A stretch of 64,000 nt of DNA from Oleidesulfovibrio sp047973035 (lineage in GTDB: Bacteria; Desulfobacterota; Desulfovibrionia; Desulfovibrionales; Desulfovibrionaceae): the NCBI RefSeq assembly GCF_047973035.1, contig NZ_JBKEBF010000040.1:29416-93415 (forward strand). The letters are read 5' to 3'. The notes below the pieces were generated by a model, which worked only from the letters and a program-made list of their open reading frames with translations, was not told the origin of the DNA and did not search any database. Shown here piece by piece: positions 1-8,462 of the stretch (positions are counted from its first letter, which is position 1; every line of letters begins with the position of its first letter). A program made the position numbers and the translations under genes.

Positions 1-657
1 ATGGGGCTTGGTGTTCCCATGCTTGGTGTTAATCTAGGTAAGGTCGGCTTTCTTGCGGAAGTAAACGCGGGCGGCTGGCAGCAGGCCATGCAGTATATTA
101 TTGATCATGGGCTGCATACAAGAGAACGCCTTGCTCTGGATTTTAATGTCGAACGCGGCGGCGAATGCGTTTTTAAAGGCATTGCTGTCAACGATGTTGT
201 TTTGCATCGTGGTGTTCTTGCCCGTGTAATCAATCTGGGGCTGGGCGTTAACGGCGAATGGCTGGGCGACCTGCGTGCCGACGGCCTTATCGTCTCTACT
301 CCCACAGGCGCCACCGGCTATGCCGTTTCCGCAGGGGGGCCGCTTGTTCACCCTGATCTATCGGTGTTTACCATTACGCCGATCTGCCCGTTTTTAAACA
401 ATTTTCATCCCATGGTGCTTGATGGCTCCATGCATTTTGAAATCCGTATTCTGGAAGGCCCGCAGGAAGTATACATCACGCAGGACGGTCAGGAGTGCTT
501 TGCGCTTGAGGCCGGTGATCTGGTGACTGTGACAAAAGCAGAGAAGGGGCTTTCGTTTGTTTCTGTAAAAGGCTCAACCTATTTTACCCAACTACGATCA
601 AAGGGCTTTGTCCGTGACCCAAGAGGCCGCGGCCATGCGTCCCGCAGTTCAACCTGA
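1..657 (+). CDS. nadK: NAD kinase, C-terminal part (cut by window start)
   Basis: This is the C-terminal 218 residues of an ATP-NAD kinase, which phosphorylates NAD to NADP in the cytoplasm. Visible family motifs are GVNLGKVGFLAE near the left edge, NDVVLHR, and the glycine/threonine-rich DGLIVSTPTGATGYAVSAGG segment that contributes to NAD binding, followed by the usual ITPICPF stretch. The GGDGT motif that should lie shortly before GVNLG is outside the window, so the ATG at base 1 is almost certainly internal; full-length family members are about 290 residues. The next gene begins 15 bases after the stop, so the two are probably cotranscribed. The identification is firm; the true start is not visible. 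Confidence 0.93.
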   Translation: MGLGVPMLGVNLGKVGFLAEVNAGGWQQAMQYIIDHGLHTRERLALDFNVERGGECVFKGIAVNDVVLHRGVLARVINLGLGVNGEWLGDLRADGLIVSTPTGATGYAVSAGGPLVHPDLSVFTITPICPFLNNFHPMVLDGSMHFEIRILEGPQEVYITQDGQECFALEAGDLVTVTKAEKGLSFVSVKGSTYFTQLRSKGFVRDPRGRGHASRSST

Positions 658-672
658 TTACCGGAGTGATTC

Positions 673-2415
673 ATGAGCACGCTTCCTGAACTTGCCACCG
701 TGTGTGATGTGCGCCAGGGCATTGACCCTGTGCTGGATGCATGGCTGCATCATTTCAGAACAGAAAATAATATTGAACACCTGCTTAATCCGACTTTGAT
801 TGCGACACCGGAACAGCTGCGCTTCATGGTGGCTCTGGATGAGGATCAGGTGTATTTCCCCTGTTCGGATGACGTGTTCAGGATGCTTGTTCAGCCTGAA
901 AATCCTTCTGAGTTGCTGCGCGAATATGCCAGAGCGTGGCGTTTTATCGTGCGCATGATCCGTGCGCATGGGTTTGATAAGTTCAACGAACGGCGTGTTA
1001 TCCATTTCTCGCGGTTGCGTTTTCAGCTGGCTCTCAAATCCGGCATCATCATGCCGTCACGACTTGTCAAAAGGCTGGACAGTATTGTGCTGACCCAGTG
1101 CGGAATTCCGGACCCGTACCGTGACTCGAAGCTGACCGCCAACCGGCGCGCTGTTGAAAGTCTGCATAGTACGGAAGCACATAAGGCGCTGCAGGCATGC
1201 CCCGCCGATCTGCCGTCTGTCTGCAGCGATATCCGTGACTTCAGGTGGGAGCTTGATATGATCGAGCTCAAGCGCCTTCTTTATCTTTCCACCATGTCTG
1301 AATTGTGGAAAGGACGGGACCTTGCGGATGTTGATTTTGCGGCGGAGCTGAATAAACCCTGCGGTGACTGCAACCGCTTGCGGCTTACTTTCGGGCCGGA
1401 AGAAGAAGCACGGAAAAAAGTGTTGTATCTGCCGGATGTCAGCGGCGGCATTATTTATGACCTGAAGATCATCAAGGCGTTGCTGCGCATGGGGCATCAG
1501 GTGGTGCTGGTGCTGAAGGAAGGCTTCCACTTTAAAACGCCTACCATGTGGGATGCGGAGTACGACCCTGTACTGGCTGAGCACCTTGAAGGTGCCATGT
1601 TTGTACATGATGAGGCCATTTCAAAAAATGATCTGCTGGCGACGTTACGCGAGCATCGTTTTGTTGTGATTTCCGACGGTACTCGCGAACAGTTGAACCT
1701 GTACCGTACCAGTGTGACTTTTGCCCGCGCTTGGAAAGAGTGCGACGTAATCATGGCAAAGGGCAGACGCAACCACGAGGTACTGATAGGGTCAAGCCAT
1801 ATCTATACCCGTGACATTTTGTGCTTTCATCGTGACAAAAATGGTGAGTTCCATTTTGCCGCGAAAGAAAAAAGCGCTGGAGTACGTAAGTTTTCCGAGG
1901 CCGATATCCTCAGCAAGTCGGATGCGATTATCCGAACCATGCGTGAGGCAAAGCAGGAAGGAAAAACCGTTATTTTCTATAGCTGCGTAATCGGATCTAT
2001 CCCCGGGCAGACTGATACCGCCATCAGCGTTGTGCATACTTTTGTGTCGCACTTGCGCGAAAGGATGGAACAGGTATTTGTCATTAACCCTGCGGAACAC
2101 TTTTCGGAAGGCATGGACGGCGATGACCTGATGTTTATGTGGGAACGGGTTCAGAGAAGCGGGCTCATAGACGTCTGGCGTTTTCAGACAGTAGAGGATA
2201 TAGAAACCAGCTTTGCGCTGATGGGCCGCAAAGTGCCGCCCGTATGGTCGGGTAAGGACTCCACTTACTCCACCGGCTGCACAAAGGAAATGCATATCGC
2301 TATTGATGTGCAGAAAAAGCATCCTGAATTGCAGATTATCGGCCCTTCATCGGATAAGTTTTTCCGCCGCCGTGAGTATGGCGTAGGCAAGTTTTTTGAC
2401 GCAGGCATAAAATAG
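673..2415 (+). CDS. ARMT1/DUF89-like domain protein
   Basis: This 580-residue protein has a C-terminal half that resembles the ARMT1/DUF89 fold of metal-dependent phosphatases. Three family-like blocks occur in order: YLPDVSGGIIYDLKII (about 255-270), VVISDGT (about 334-340) and a CDVIMAKGRRNHEVL block (about 357-371), which corresponds to the usual KGxxNxE motif. The Asp-Asn pair typical of the first block is Asp-Val here, so the metal site may be altered. The N-terminal ~230 residues are helical and unrecognised. The ATG follows the nadK stop by 15 bases, with GGAG upstream. Known DUF89 enzymes hydrolyse damaged or surplus phosphometabolites; linking that to the neighbouring NAD kinase is inference. 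Confidence 0.65.
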   Translation: MSTLPELATVCDVRQGIDPVLDAWLHHFRTENNIEHLLNPTLIATPEQLRFMVALDEDQVYFPCSDDVFRMLVQPENPSELLREYARAWRFIVRMIRAHGFDKFNERRVIHFSRLRFQLALKSGIIMPSRLVKRLDSIVLTQCGIPDPYRDSKLTANRRAVESLHSTEAHKALQACPADLPSVCSDIRDFRWELDMIELKRLLYLSTMSELWKGRDLADVDFAAELNKPCGDCNRLRLTFGPEEEARKKVLYLPDVSGGIIYDLKIIKALLRMGHQVVLVLKEGFHFKTPTMWDAEYDPVLAEHLEGAMFVHDEAISKNDLLATLREHRFVVISDGTREQLNLYRTSVTFARAWKECDVIMAKGRRNHEVLIGSSHIYTRDILCFHRDKNGEFHFAAKEKSAGVRKFSEADILSKSDAIIRTMREAKQEGKTVIFYSCVIGSIPGQTDTAISVVHTFVSHLRERMEQVFVINPAEHFSEGMDGDDLMFMWERVQRSGLIDVWRFQTVEDIETSFALMGRKVPPVWSGKDSTYSTGCTKEMHIAIDVQKKHPELQIIGPSSDKFFRRREYGVGKFFDAGIK

Positions 2416-2440
2416 CCTGTATTCGACTAAATCGGTTTGG

Positions 2441-3106
2441 ATGTTATTAATGGATACTCTTTCGTTTGAAGTGATAAAAAGCGCTTTGGAACGGGCTTTT
2501 GATGCTCAGGTGGATGCTACTGCCCGCTGGCATGAAAGCGAACCGGGCACTCCGGAAGCTGCCGGTGCCGAAGTGACGGAAAAAACTCCTGCTCTGGCAG
2601 CCCTGCATCGTCTGGTGCTGGCTCAGCATTTGATGAACTTCAAATTGTGGCACGTTGAAGACATTGCACGCAGAAAAGATGTCGGGCCGGAAGTCATTGC
2701 CGACTGCAAGTACCGTATTGACGGTTACAACCAGCATCGTAATGACTATATGGAAAAAGTGGATGTCTGCATGATTTCGCTTATGCAGCCCCTTTTGCCG
2801 CAAGTTGATGACTCCGTGCGTATTAATACAGAATCTCTCGGCATGGCCGTGGACCGTTTGTCCATTCTGAGCCTTAAGATGTTCCATATGCTGGAGCAGG
2901 TGGAACGTACAGACGCAACAGAGGAGCATATAGCTTCTTGTCGTGAAAAGCTGAACGTGCTTGCCGAGCAACGTGAAGATCTGGGCCGCGCCGTTATGGA
3001 CTTGCTGGGCGATTATGCCGTCGGGAAGAAGCGTCCCAAGACCTATTACCAGTTTAAAATGTACAATGACCCCAATCTGAATCCGGAACTGTACGGAAAC
3101 AGGTAA
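2441..3106 (+). CDS. DUF4254 family protein
   Basis: A soluble, helix-rich protein of 221 residues. The central segment with LHRLVLAQHLMNFKLWHVED, ARRKDV and NQHRNDYMEKVD matches my recollection of the DUF4254 family, found in Bacteroidetes and Desulfovibrio and without a known activity. The start is uncertain: ATG at 2441 and ATG at 2450 are in frame and neither has a good ribosome binding site. The gene follows the ARMT1-like gene by 25 bases and precedes gatB by 77, so it probably belongs to a nadK-led transcript. No membrane segment or signal peptide is visible. Confidence 0.7.
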   Translation: MLLMDTLSFEVIKSALERAFDAQVDATARWHESEPGTPEAAGAEVTEKTPALAALHRLVLAQHLMNFKLWHVEDIARRKDVGPEVIADCKYRIDGYNQHRNDYMEKVDVCMISLMQPLLPQVDDSVRINTESLGMAVDRLSILSLKMFHMLEQVERTDATEEHIASCREKLNVLAEQREDLGRAVMDLLGDYAVGKKRPKTYYQFKMYNDPNLNPELYGNR

Positions 3107-3183
3107 GGGGATGCATAACGCTGTAAAAGCCGATTTTAAGACAACCGGCTTGGTAGCGTCTGTTTTGTCCAAGGAGTTTTTGC

Positions 3184-4614
3184 ATGGCTGATTATGAAGT
3201 CGTCATTGGTCTGGAAGTGCACGCTCAGTTGCGGACCAGATCAAAATTGTTTTGCGCCTGCTCGACCGAATTTGGCGGTGAGCCGAACACCAATGTGTGT
3301 GAAGTATGTTCCGGTATGCCCGGTGTGCTGCCTGTAGTGAACAAAAAAGCGGTGGAATATGCCGTTAAAATGGGCATGGCAGTTGATTGCACCATCAATA
3401 ACGACTCGGTATTTGCGCGCAAAAACTACTTTTATCCCGACCTGCCGTACGGGTACCAGATTTCCCAGTTCGAGCGCCCTCTGTGCGAGTTCGGTCATCT
3501 GGACATTCCTCTGGCAGACGGTGTTAAGCGCATCGGTATTACCCGTATCCATATGGAAAACGATGCGGGCAAAAATATTCACTCAGCTGCGGATAATGCC
3601 AGCTATGTTGACCTGAATCGTGCCGGAACACCGCTTATTGAAATAGTGAGCGAACCGGACATGCGCAGTGCGGAAGAAGCAGTGGCGTATCTTAAGGCTC
3701 TGCGTAATATTCTTCTGTATCTGGGCATTTGCGACGGCAACATGGAAGAAGGAAGCTTCCGTTGCGATGCCAACGTATCTTTGCGTCCGAGAGGGCAGAA
3801 AGAGTTCGGTACCCGTACCGAGCTGAAAAACGTGAACTCCTTCCGTAACGTGCAGCGTGCCATTGAAGTGGAAATAGCCCGTCAGCAGGATTTGCTTGAA
3901 GACGGTGAAAAGATTGTGCAGGAAACCCGCCTGTATGATGCCACCCGTAATATTACGGCTTCTATGCGTGGAAAAGAAGAAGCGCACGACTACCGTTACT
4001 TCCCTGATCCGGACCTGATCCCGCTACATCTGGAAGACGCATGGCTGGAAGAATGGCGGGCTTCATTGCCCGAGCTTCCCGCTCAACGCCTTGCCCGTTT
4101 TATTGCGGAATACGGACTTTCCGGACAGGATGCGGAACTGTTGACCAGTGAGCGTGAACTGGCAGACTTTTTTGAGGCAGCGGCAAAAGAAGCTGGCAAT
4201 GCCAAAAAAGTTGCCAACCTTATCATGGGTGAGTTTCTGCGCGAACTGAACGACAGGCAGATCAAGGTGGCTGATGCAACCATGACTCCGCAGGCTGTAT
4301 CAGAGCTTGTTAAACTTCAGGAAGAAGGCACCGTAAGCAGTAAAATTGTGCACGACATTTTCTCTGACCTTTTCGAGTCGGGTGAAATGCCTGCTGCCTA
4401 CGTCAAACAGAAAGGTCTGGTACAGATTTCTGATTCCGGTGCCATTGAAACTGCAGTAGACGAAGTGCTGGTTGAGAATCCTTCGGAAGTTGAAGCGTAC
4501 CGTAGCGGTAAGACAAAGCTGATGAGCTTTTTTATGGGGCAGGTAATGCGTAAAACCAAGGGAAAAGCCAACCCGGGTGTGGTGACCAAGTTGCTTGCTG
4601 AAAAGCTGGGATAA
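3184..4614 (+). CDS. gatB: Aspartyl/glutamyl-tRNA amidotransferase subunit B
   Basis: GatB is the kinase/transamidase subunit of GatCAB, which converts Glu-tRNA(Gln) and Asp-tRNA(Asn) to the amidated forms, so the organism probably lacks at least one of GlnRS and AsnRS. The 476 residues match normal length. The N-terminal VIGLEVHAQLRTRSKLFC, the metal-site region with YFYPDLPYGYQISQ, and the EIVSEPDMRS and EEGSFRCDANVS blocks are all clear, and the C-terminal YqeY-like tail domain (about 330-476) is complete. AAGGAG lies 7 bases before the ATG. gatC and gatA are not in the window. A strong hairpin ends the transcript 40 bases downstream. Confidence 0.97.
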   Translation: MADYEVVIGLEVHAQLRTRSKLFCACSTEFGGEPNTNVCEVCSGMPGVLPVVNKKAVEYAVKMGMAVDCTINNDSVFARKNYFYPDLPYGYQISQFERPLCEFGHLDIPLADGVKRIGITRIHMENDAGKNIHSAADNASYVDLNRAGTPLIEIVSEPDMRSAEEAVAYLKALRNILLYLGICDGNMEEGSFRCDANVSLRPRGQKEFGTRTELKNVNSFRNVQRAIEVEIARQQDLLEDGEKIVQETRLYDATRNITASMRGKEEAHDYRYFPDPDLIPLHLEDAWLEEWRASLPELPAQRLARFIAEYGLSGQDAELLTSERELADFFEAAAKEAGNAKKVANLIMGEFLRELNDRQIKVADATMTPQAVSELVKLQEEGTVSSKIVHDIFSDLFESGEMPAAYVKQKGLVQISDSGAIETAVDEVLVENPSEVEAYRSGKTKLMSFFMGQVMRKTKGKANPGVVTKLLAEKLG

Positions 4615-4654
4615 GCTGTATTAGCGTGCTTGACCGTATTTTTATAGTAACACA

Positions 4655-4684
4655 TCAGGCGACCTTCGGGTCGCCTTTTTTTGT
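4655..4684 (+). terminator. Rho-independent terminator after gatB
   Basis: An 8-bp stem AGGCGACC/GGTCGCCT with a TTCG tetraloop is followed by seven T residues. It closes the nadK-to-gatB gene run. Confidence 0.92.
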
Positions 4685-4962
4685 TTTTGAATCAGTGTGA
4701 AACACGGAACAAATTGCGCCTGCAACCATACACTGGTGAAGGTGCTGCATGAATTCCCCTTGATATTGTATAAATAGAATACCGTTACAGTTACATTTAG
4801 TATGGATGGTATGGTATAGCGATCTTCTTTCGTCGAACATCAACGTACAGTCTATTTACAGAGTTGACAGCATGATTTTAGGGACTTATTGAGAAGGAGA
4901 AGTTTTGGGGGGCAATTTATACAAGCTGGCACTTGCAATACATAATGCGAGAGAGGTGAACG
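4685..4962. other. AT-rich intergenic region before mucR-type gene
   Basis: This noncoding stretch separates the gatB terminator from the MucR-type gene. Short reading frames on the minus strand have no ribosome binding site or plausible composition. It presumably holds the regulator's promoter, but I cannot single out a convincing -35/-10 pair. Confidence 0.5.
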
Positions 4963-5361
4963 ATGGATGATTACTTGAAAGAAGCGCTGGAGATTGTGAA
5001 AGCGCAGGCAAGCGTTCGTACTATGACTGAAGAAGAAATTACTTCCATGGTTATGAAGCTTGCCAATGGAATCAAGGGGATTTGTGAAGGAGCTGTAACC
5101 GCCGAGGGGGGCGGTGATGCGCAGACTGCACAGCGCTCTATAAAAGAAAAAACAATTACCTGCCTTGAGTGTGGTAAGAGCTTTAAGATTATTACTAAAA
5201 AGCATCTTGCTCTGCACGATCTGGATGCCGTATCTTATCGTGAAAAATGGGGCTTTAAGAAAAATACCCCTTTGGTATGCAAATCTTTGCAACGCGAACG
5301 TCGCAAAAAGATGAAAGACATGCAGTTGTGGGAAAAACGCCGCAAGCATCCTGTCGAGTAA
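4963..5361 (+). CDS. MucR/Ros family zinc-finger transcriptional regulator
   Basis: A 132-residue DNA-binding protein of the Ros/MucR type. The C-terminal half carries a CLEC...HLALH arrangement (two Cys three apart, then two His) within CLECGKSFKIITKKHLALHD, followed by YREKWGF and a basic tail. In alphaproteobacteria such proteins repress exopolysaccharide and motility genes; Desulfovibrio genomes often carry several copies. The N-terminal ~60 residues are helical and end in a Gly/Ala linker. GAGAGGTG lies just before the ATG. The gene stands alone with its own terminator, and its targets cannot be read from the sequence. Confidence 0.88.
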   Translation: MDDYLKEALEIVKAQASVRTMTEEEITSMVMKLANGIKGICEGAVTAEGGGDAQTAQRSIKEKTITCLECGKSFKIITKKHLALHDLDAVSYREKWGFKKNTPLVCKSLQRERRKKMKDMQLWEKRRKHPVE

Positions 5362-5362
5362 A

Positions 5363-5396
5363 AAAAACGGCCCTTCGAAAGAAGGGCCGTTTCTTG
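5363..5396. terminator. Bidirectional terminator between mucR-type gene and lipoprotein
   Basis: An inverted repeat AAACGGCCCTTC/GAAGGGCCGTTT with a GAAA loop has A- and T-rich flanks on both sides, so it can serve the rightward regulator gene and the leftward lipoprotein gene that converge here. Confidence 0.88.
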
Positions 5397-5413
5397 TTTC
5401 GAAAAACCGCTTT

Positions 5414-5929
5414 TTATTTATGCAGAGCGTCTTCTTGTACGATCTGCATTTTTCCGCGTTGGGCTCCGGAAACAACATCAGGTGAGTGTTCGGTGAGTAC
5501 CATCCGATATCCGAAAGATATATAATATGCGTCAACTGTGTCTGCCTCAAATGTAAACTCAAGTGGAATTGTACGTTCGGCACCTATGGGCCGCGGCAGA
5601 TAACTGTGGCTGTCTTTTGCTATCACTGTTCCGTTTGCGTCACTCAGGTAGGCCGTTATGGTCAGTTGGCCGTACCACGATGTCCACTCCGGATACAGTT
5701 CAGAATTGGGCAGGGCATTGCCTATAACTCCCACGGTTTCACCCAGATCGACGGTGCTGTATTGAAAGCGCCAGAACTTCATGTCTATCTGGCTGTTTTC
5801 AGTATTACCCCACGTTTCGTGAGCTAAATGACCCACATTCTGGCCGGAGCAGCCGGAGAGTGCGAGTATTGCAATCAGCAGAAATGCCCTATACCGGATA
5901 GCATTATATAAATAAGTTCGGAATTTCAT
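5414..5929 (-). CDS. Putative lipoprotein of unknown function
   Basis: This 171-residue protein starts with a basic N-terminus, a hydrophobic stretch AFLLIAILAL and a lipobox LSGC, with Cys27 the likely lipidated residue. The mature part is rich in aromatic residues and beta-type sequence (WYGQLTITAYL, YYISFGYRM), suggesting a small beta sandwich. I do not recognise the family. It is the last gene of the shikimate kinase - YkgJ-type - lipoprotein run, beginning 15 bases after the previous stop. Lipidation is supported by sequence; function is unknown. Confidence 0.75.
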   Translation of the reverse strand: MKFRTYLYNAIRYRAFLLIAILALSGCSGQNVGHLAHETWGNTENSQIDMKFWRFQYSTVDLGETVGVIGNALPNSELYPEWTSWYGQLTITAYLSDANGTVIAKDSHSYLPRPIGAERTIPLEFTFEADTVDAYYISFGYRMVLTEHSPDVVSGAQRGKMQIVQEDALHK

Positions 5930-5944
5930 GGAGTACCGTGTGGT

Positions 5945-6562
5945 TTAGCGTACTTTGGGTGGACCTTGCACAAGCATTTCTGCCAGTGTCAGGTCTACGC
6001 GGGCCAGCTTTTTAAGCTTGGGTCCTACATATTCCATCTCCAATGCTGCAAGCTCTCTATAAAACGGCGTTCTGTCAACTGTCGGTTTCAGCTCCTCGGG
6101 CTGGTCGCTAGTGCATTCCACAAAACGGAAGCAACCTGAAAACTGCTGTGTGCGGCCATCCGGTAACGCCAGAATATTTTTTGTACCATGCATACGGCAG
6201 ATCATCAGCCTGTGTTCATACAGTCCGCAAAGTCCGTTGTCATTGACAGGACACATCAAATTCGGGCGGGTACCGTGTGCCAGCATTATGCGGCTTTGCT
6301 CAACAACCTCGTGTGCCCGCTCGATGTACGTAGTGCGGCGGTCTTCGGGCAGCAGGTTCATTCCGCGCCATAAATACAGCCACTCAACATGGGTATGATG
6401 CTGGAAGTAGCTTGTACAGCAGTTGTCCGTACAGCCCTGACAGCTGAGTCCCGCAGCTTGTGCTTTGGTGCTGTACTCCTGTTCCATGTGAGAATACAGG
6501 GCGGCTAGACGGGCAAAAACACCGGTTTTTACTTTTTTTGCGGCAGATTTTGAGCGCTTCAT
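5945..6562 (-). CDS. YkgJ-type cysteine cluster protein
   Basis: A 205-residue protein with the Cys pattern of the zinc/iron-chelating YkgJ (CxxCxxxCC) family: CQGCTDNCC at about 40-48, then CPVNDNGLCGLYEHRLMIC at about 105-123 and a further Cys near 146. These residues probably bind a metal or cluster. The first 15 residues are Lys-rich. The ATG overlaps the stop codon of the upstream shikimate kinase gene by one base (TAATG), which implies translational coupling. No substrate or partner can be named from the sequence. Confidence 0.82.
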   Translation of the reverse strand: MKRSKSAAKKVKTGVFARLAALYSHMEQEYSTKAQAAGLSCQGCTDNCCTSYFQHHTHVEWLYLWRGMNLLPEDRRTTYIERAHEVVEQSRIMLAHGTRPNLMCPVNDNGLCGLYEHRLMICRMHGTKNILALPDGRTQQFSGCFRFVECTSDQPEELKPTVDRTPFYRELAALEMEYVGPKLKKLARVDLTLAEMLVQGPPKVR

Positions 6563-7107
6563 TACTTCTCCGAAAGGGAACGTTCAATGGCTTCCAGACA
6601 TTCAGCCACAGAGGCGGTTGTGCAGTCTACCGTGTAGTCGGCGTACAGGTCATACAGCTCGACCCGTTCATTATACAGGTCTTCCACTGTCTGGCCGGGA
6701 GCAATGGCAAGGCCGCGGTCCGGGTTGCGGCTGATGCGCTCAAGAATGACGGGAAGCTCGACTTTCAAGTACACTATACGACCCAGCGACTTGAAATGCT
6801 GCATGGCTTCTTTTCTGTAGATTACGCTGCCACCGGTTGAGATGACTGTGCGGCTGGCTGTGACACGTTGGCATACAGAGCTTTCAACATTGAGAAAGGA
6901 CTCTTTGTCCATGCTGTCTGCCACATTTTGCAAATTGGTTCCGTAGTGGGCCTCAATAAGATGGTCAGTGTCCATGTGTGCCCAGTCCATACGTCTGGCG
7001 AGCGCCGTGCCGATAGTTGTTTTGCCGCTTCCGGCCATACCTATAAGAATTATGCAGTCATCCTGCTCTGACTTTTCAGGACGGGGGATATATGTTCTTT
7101 GCGCCAT
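6562..7107 (-). CDS. aroL: Shikimate kinase
   Basis: The protein phosphorylates shikimate at the 3-hydroxyl with ATP in the aromatic amino-acid pathway. The Walker A motif GMAGSGKTT, the shikimate-binding DTDHLIE with following TNLQNV, the STGGSVIYR block and the lid-region PDRGLAI are present. The reading frame is open to 7173, but I chose the ATG at 7107 (MAQRTY) because AAGGAAG lies 11 bases upstream and the longer form adds only a non-homologous extension. The 181 residues fit the family. The gene heads a three-gene leftward run. Whether aroK or aroL is the better name cannot be decided. Confidence 0.9.
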   Translation of the reverse strand: MAQRTYIPRPEKSEQDDCIILIGMAGSGKTTIGTALARRMDWAHMDTDHLIEAHYGTNLQNVADSMDKESFLNVESSVCQRVTASRTVISTGGSVIYRKEAMQHFKSLGRIVYLKVELPVILERISRNPDRGLAIAPGQTVEDLYNERVELYDLYADYTVDCTTASVAECLEAIERSLSEK

Positions 7108-7356
7108 GGGCTTGTATGCTTCCTTGGAAAAATTCTGTTGGGACTTTACGCAGTGGGATTTTGCTGTTCGCAACGTCCTGTGTCAACTGCAAAGGCAAGT
7201 TCTGTGTTGGGGCTGATGGAAAATAGCGTGTTGTAATTAAGGGAGATGAGCAATTTTCCCCTTCTGGAACGAACCTGCCGGTGCTTATGTGTGCAATAGA
7301 GGGAAGGCTGCTGACTGCCGGATATAGAGAACTGCTGCCGGATATTGTGCAGATGT
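7108..7356. other. Intergenic region upstream of shikimate kinase
   Basis: Noncoding stretch between the rpsI terminator and the aroL start. Overlapping short frames have no supporting start signals. It should contain the aroL promoter; I see no strong hexamer pair. Confidence 0.5.
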
Positions 7357-7388
7357 AAAAAAAGGCAGACCCGAACGGGTCTGCCCTT
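7357..7388 (-). terminator. Rho-independent terminator after rpsI
   Basis: Read on the minus strand, GGCAGACCCG pairs with CGGGTCTGCC around a very short loop and is followed by seven T residues. It closes the rplM-rpsI operon. Confidence 0.92.
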
Positions 7389-7410
7389 TGATATTCCGTA
7401 GCAGTCGGAA

Positions 7411-7803
7411 TTAACGCTTCGAGTACTGGAAGCGGGCACGAGCTGCGCGCTGACCGTACTTTTTACGTTCCTTCTTACGTGCGTCACGGGTGAGGAAGCC
7501 TGCGCGCTTCAGCGCGGGGCGCATTTCTACGTCTACTTCAAGCAGAGCGCGGGAAATGCCGTGACGAACGGCTTCGGCCTGACCGCGAACACCGCCGCCC
7601 TGCACATTCACGTGAATGTCGAAAGTCTCAACATTCTTGGTCAGCGCGAGAGGCTGACGAATGATCATCTGCAGGCTTTTGCGGGGAAAGTATTCGTCAT
7701 AAGGACGACCGTTTACCAAAATCTGACCAGTACCTTTGTAGAGGCGGGTCCTGGCGGTGGCGTTTTTGCGACGCCCGGTGCCGTAATTAAATTCCTGAGT
7801 CAT
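7411..7803 (-). CDS. rpsI: 30S ribosomal protein S9
   Basis: S9 is a small-subunit protein whose C-terminal tail reaches the P-site tRNA. The 130 residues begin with FNYGTGRRKNATARTRL and end in the universal ...RARFQYSKR, with the conserved GGGVRGQAEAVRHGISRAL block in the middle. It lies 18 bases after rplM and both are transcribed leftward, the standard bacterial pairing. A strong terminator follows 22 bases after the stop. Confidence 0.98.
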   Translation of the reverse strand: MTQEFNYGTGRRKNATARTRLYKGTGQILVNGRPYDEYFPRKSLQMIIRQPLALTKNVETFDIHVNVQGGGVRGQAEAVRHGISRALLEVDVEMRPALKRAGFLTRDARKKERKKYGQRAARARFQYSKR

Positions 7804-7821
7804 AGTATTTCCACCTCTGTA

Positions 7822-8256
7822 TTAGTACTTAAGCTCAAGAGCCTGAGGGTTCTGAGCCTGGTGGGGGTGCTCGCTGCCTGCGTACACCTTAAGCTTTTTC
7901 AGCATGGCGCGACCCAGACGGTTGCGGGGCAGCATACCCTTAACGGCGTTGATAATCGCACGCTCAGGCTTGGTTGCCAGTACGTTAGCAAGGCTCTGCT
8001 CACGCAAACCGCCAACGTAACCGGAGTAACGGTAATACTTTTTATCAGCAAGCTTGTTGCCGGTAACTTTAATCTTTTCGCAATTGACTACGACGATGAA
8101 GTCGCCGTTGTCCATGTGCGGTGCAAATTCAGGCTTATGCTTGCCGCGAAGCCGATGCGCGATCTGGGCAGCCAGACGACCGAGGATTTTGTCCTCAGCA
8201 TCTACTACGAACCAATCGCGGGTGATATCCTGCGGCTTGGGGCTGAACGTCTTCAT
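7822..8256 (-). CDS. rplM: 50S ribosomal protein L13
   Basis: L13 is an early-assembly large-subunit protein. The 144 residues contain the expected WFVVDAEDKILGRLA start region, the GDFIVVVNCEKIKVTGNK block, YYRYSGYVGGL and AVKGMLPRNRLGRAMLKKLKVY. AAGGAG precedes the ATG. A promoter with TTGACA, a 17-base spacer and TATGTA lies about 50 bases upstream. Confidence 0.98.
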   Translation of the reverse strand: MKTFSPKPQDITRDWFVVDAEDKILGRLAAQIAHRLRGKHKPEFAPHMDNGDFIVVVNCEKIKVTGNKLADKKYYRYSGYVGGLREQSLANVLATKPERAIINAVKGMLPRNRLGRAMLKKLKVYAGSEHPHQAQNPQALELKY

Positions 8257-8297
8257 AATTATAATACTCCTTGACCTGCGAAGCTCGAAAGGCGAAC

Positions 8298-8326
8298 TAC
8301 ATAGGGAGTTTTTTCTCTCGTGTCAA
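8298..8326 (-). promoter_or_regulatory. Sigma-70-type promoter of rplM-rpsI
   Basis: On the minus strand, a perfect TTGACA (8321-8326) is followed by 17 bases and TATGTA (8298-8303). Position just upstream of rplM and the exact spacing support it; the -10 is only a partial match. Confidence 0.62.
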
Positions 8327-8462
8327 CGGAAATTAAGCCCGACAACAGGGGTAACGGGTTCGGGGTAACGGCTAATCCCTGCCATCTGCTTTCAAACCTT
8401 GTCAGTTATACCAAGATGGCCTACTTTGCCAAGTAATTTGTTGGAAAAATTTTGGAGGCACA

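Noticed and set aside
4655..4843. 62-residue minus-strand frame after gatB
   Set aside because: It runs through the gatB terminator and has no start signal.
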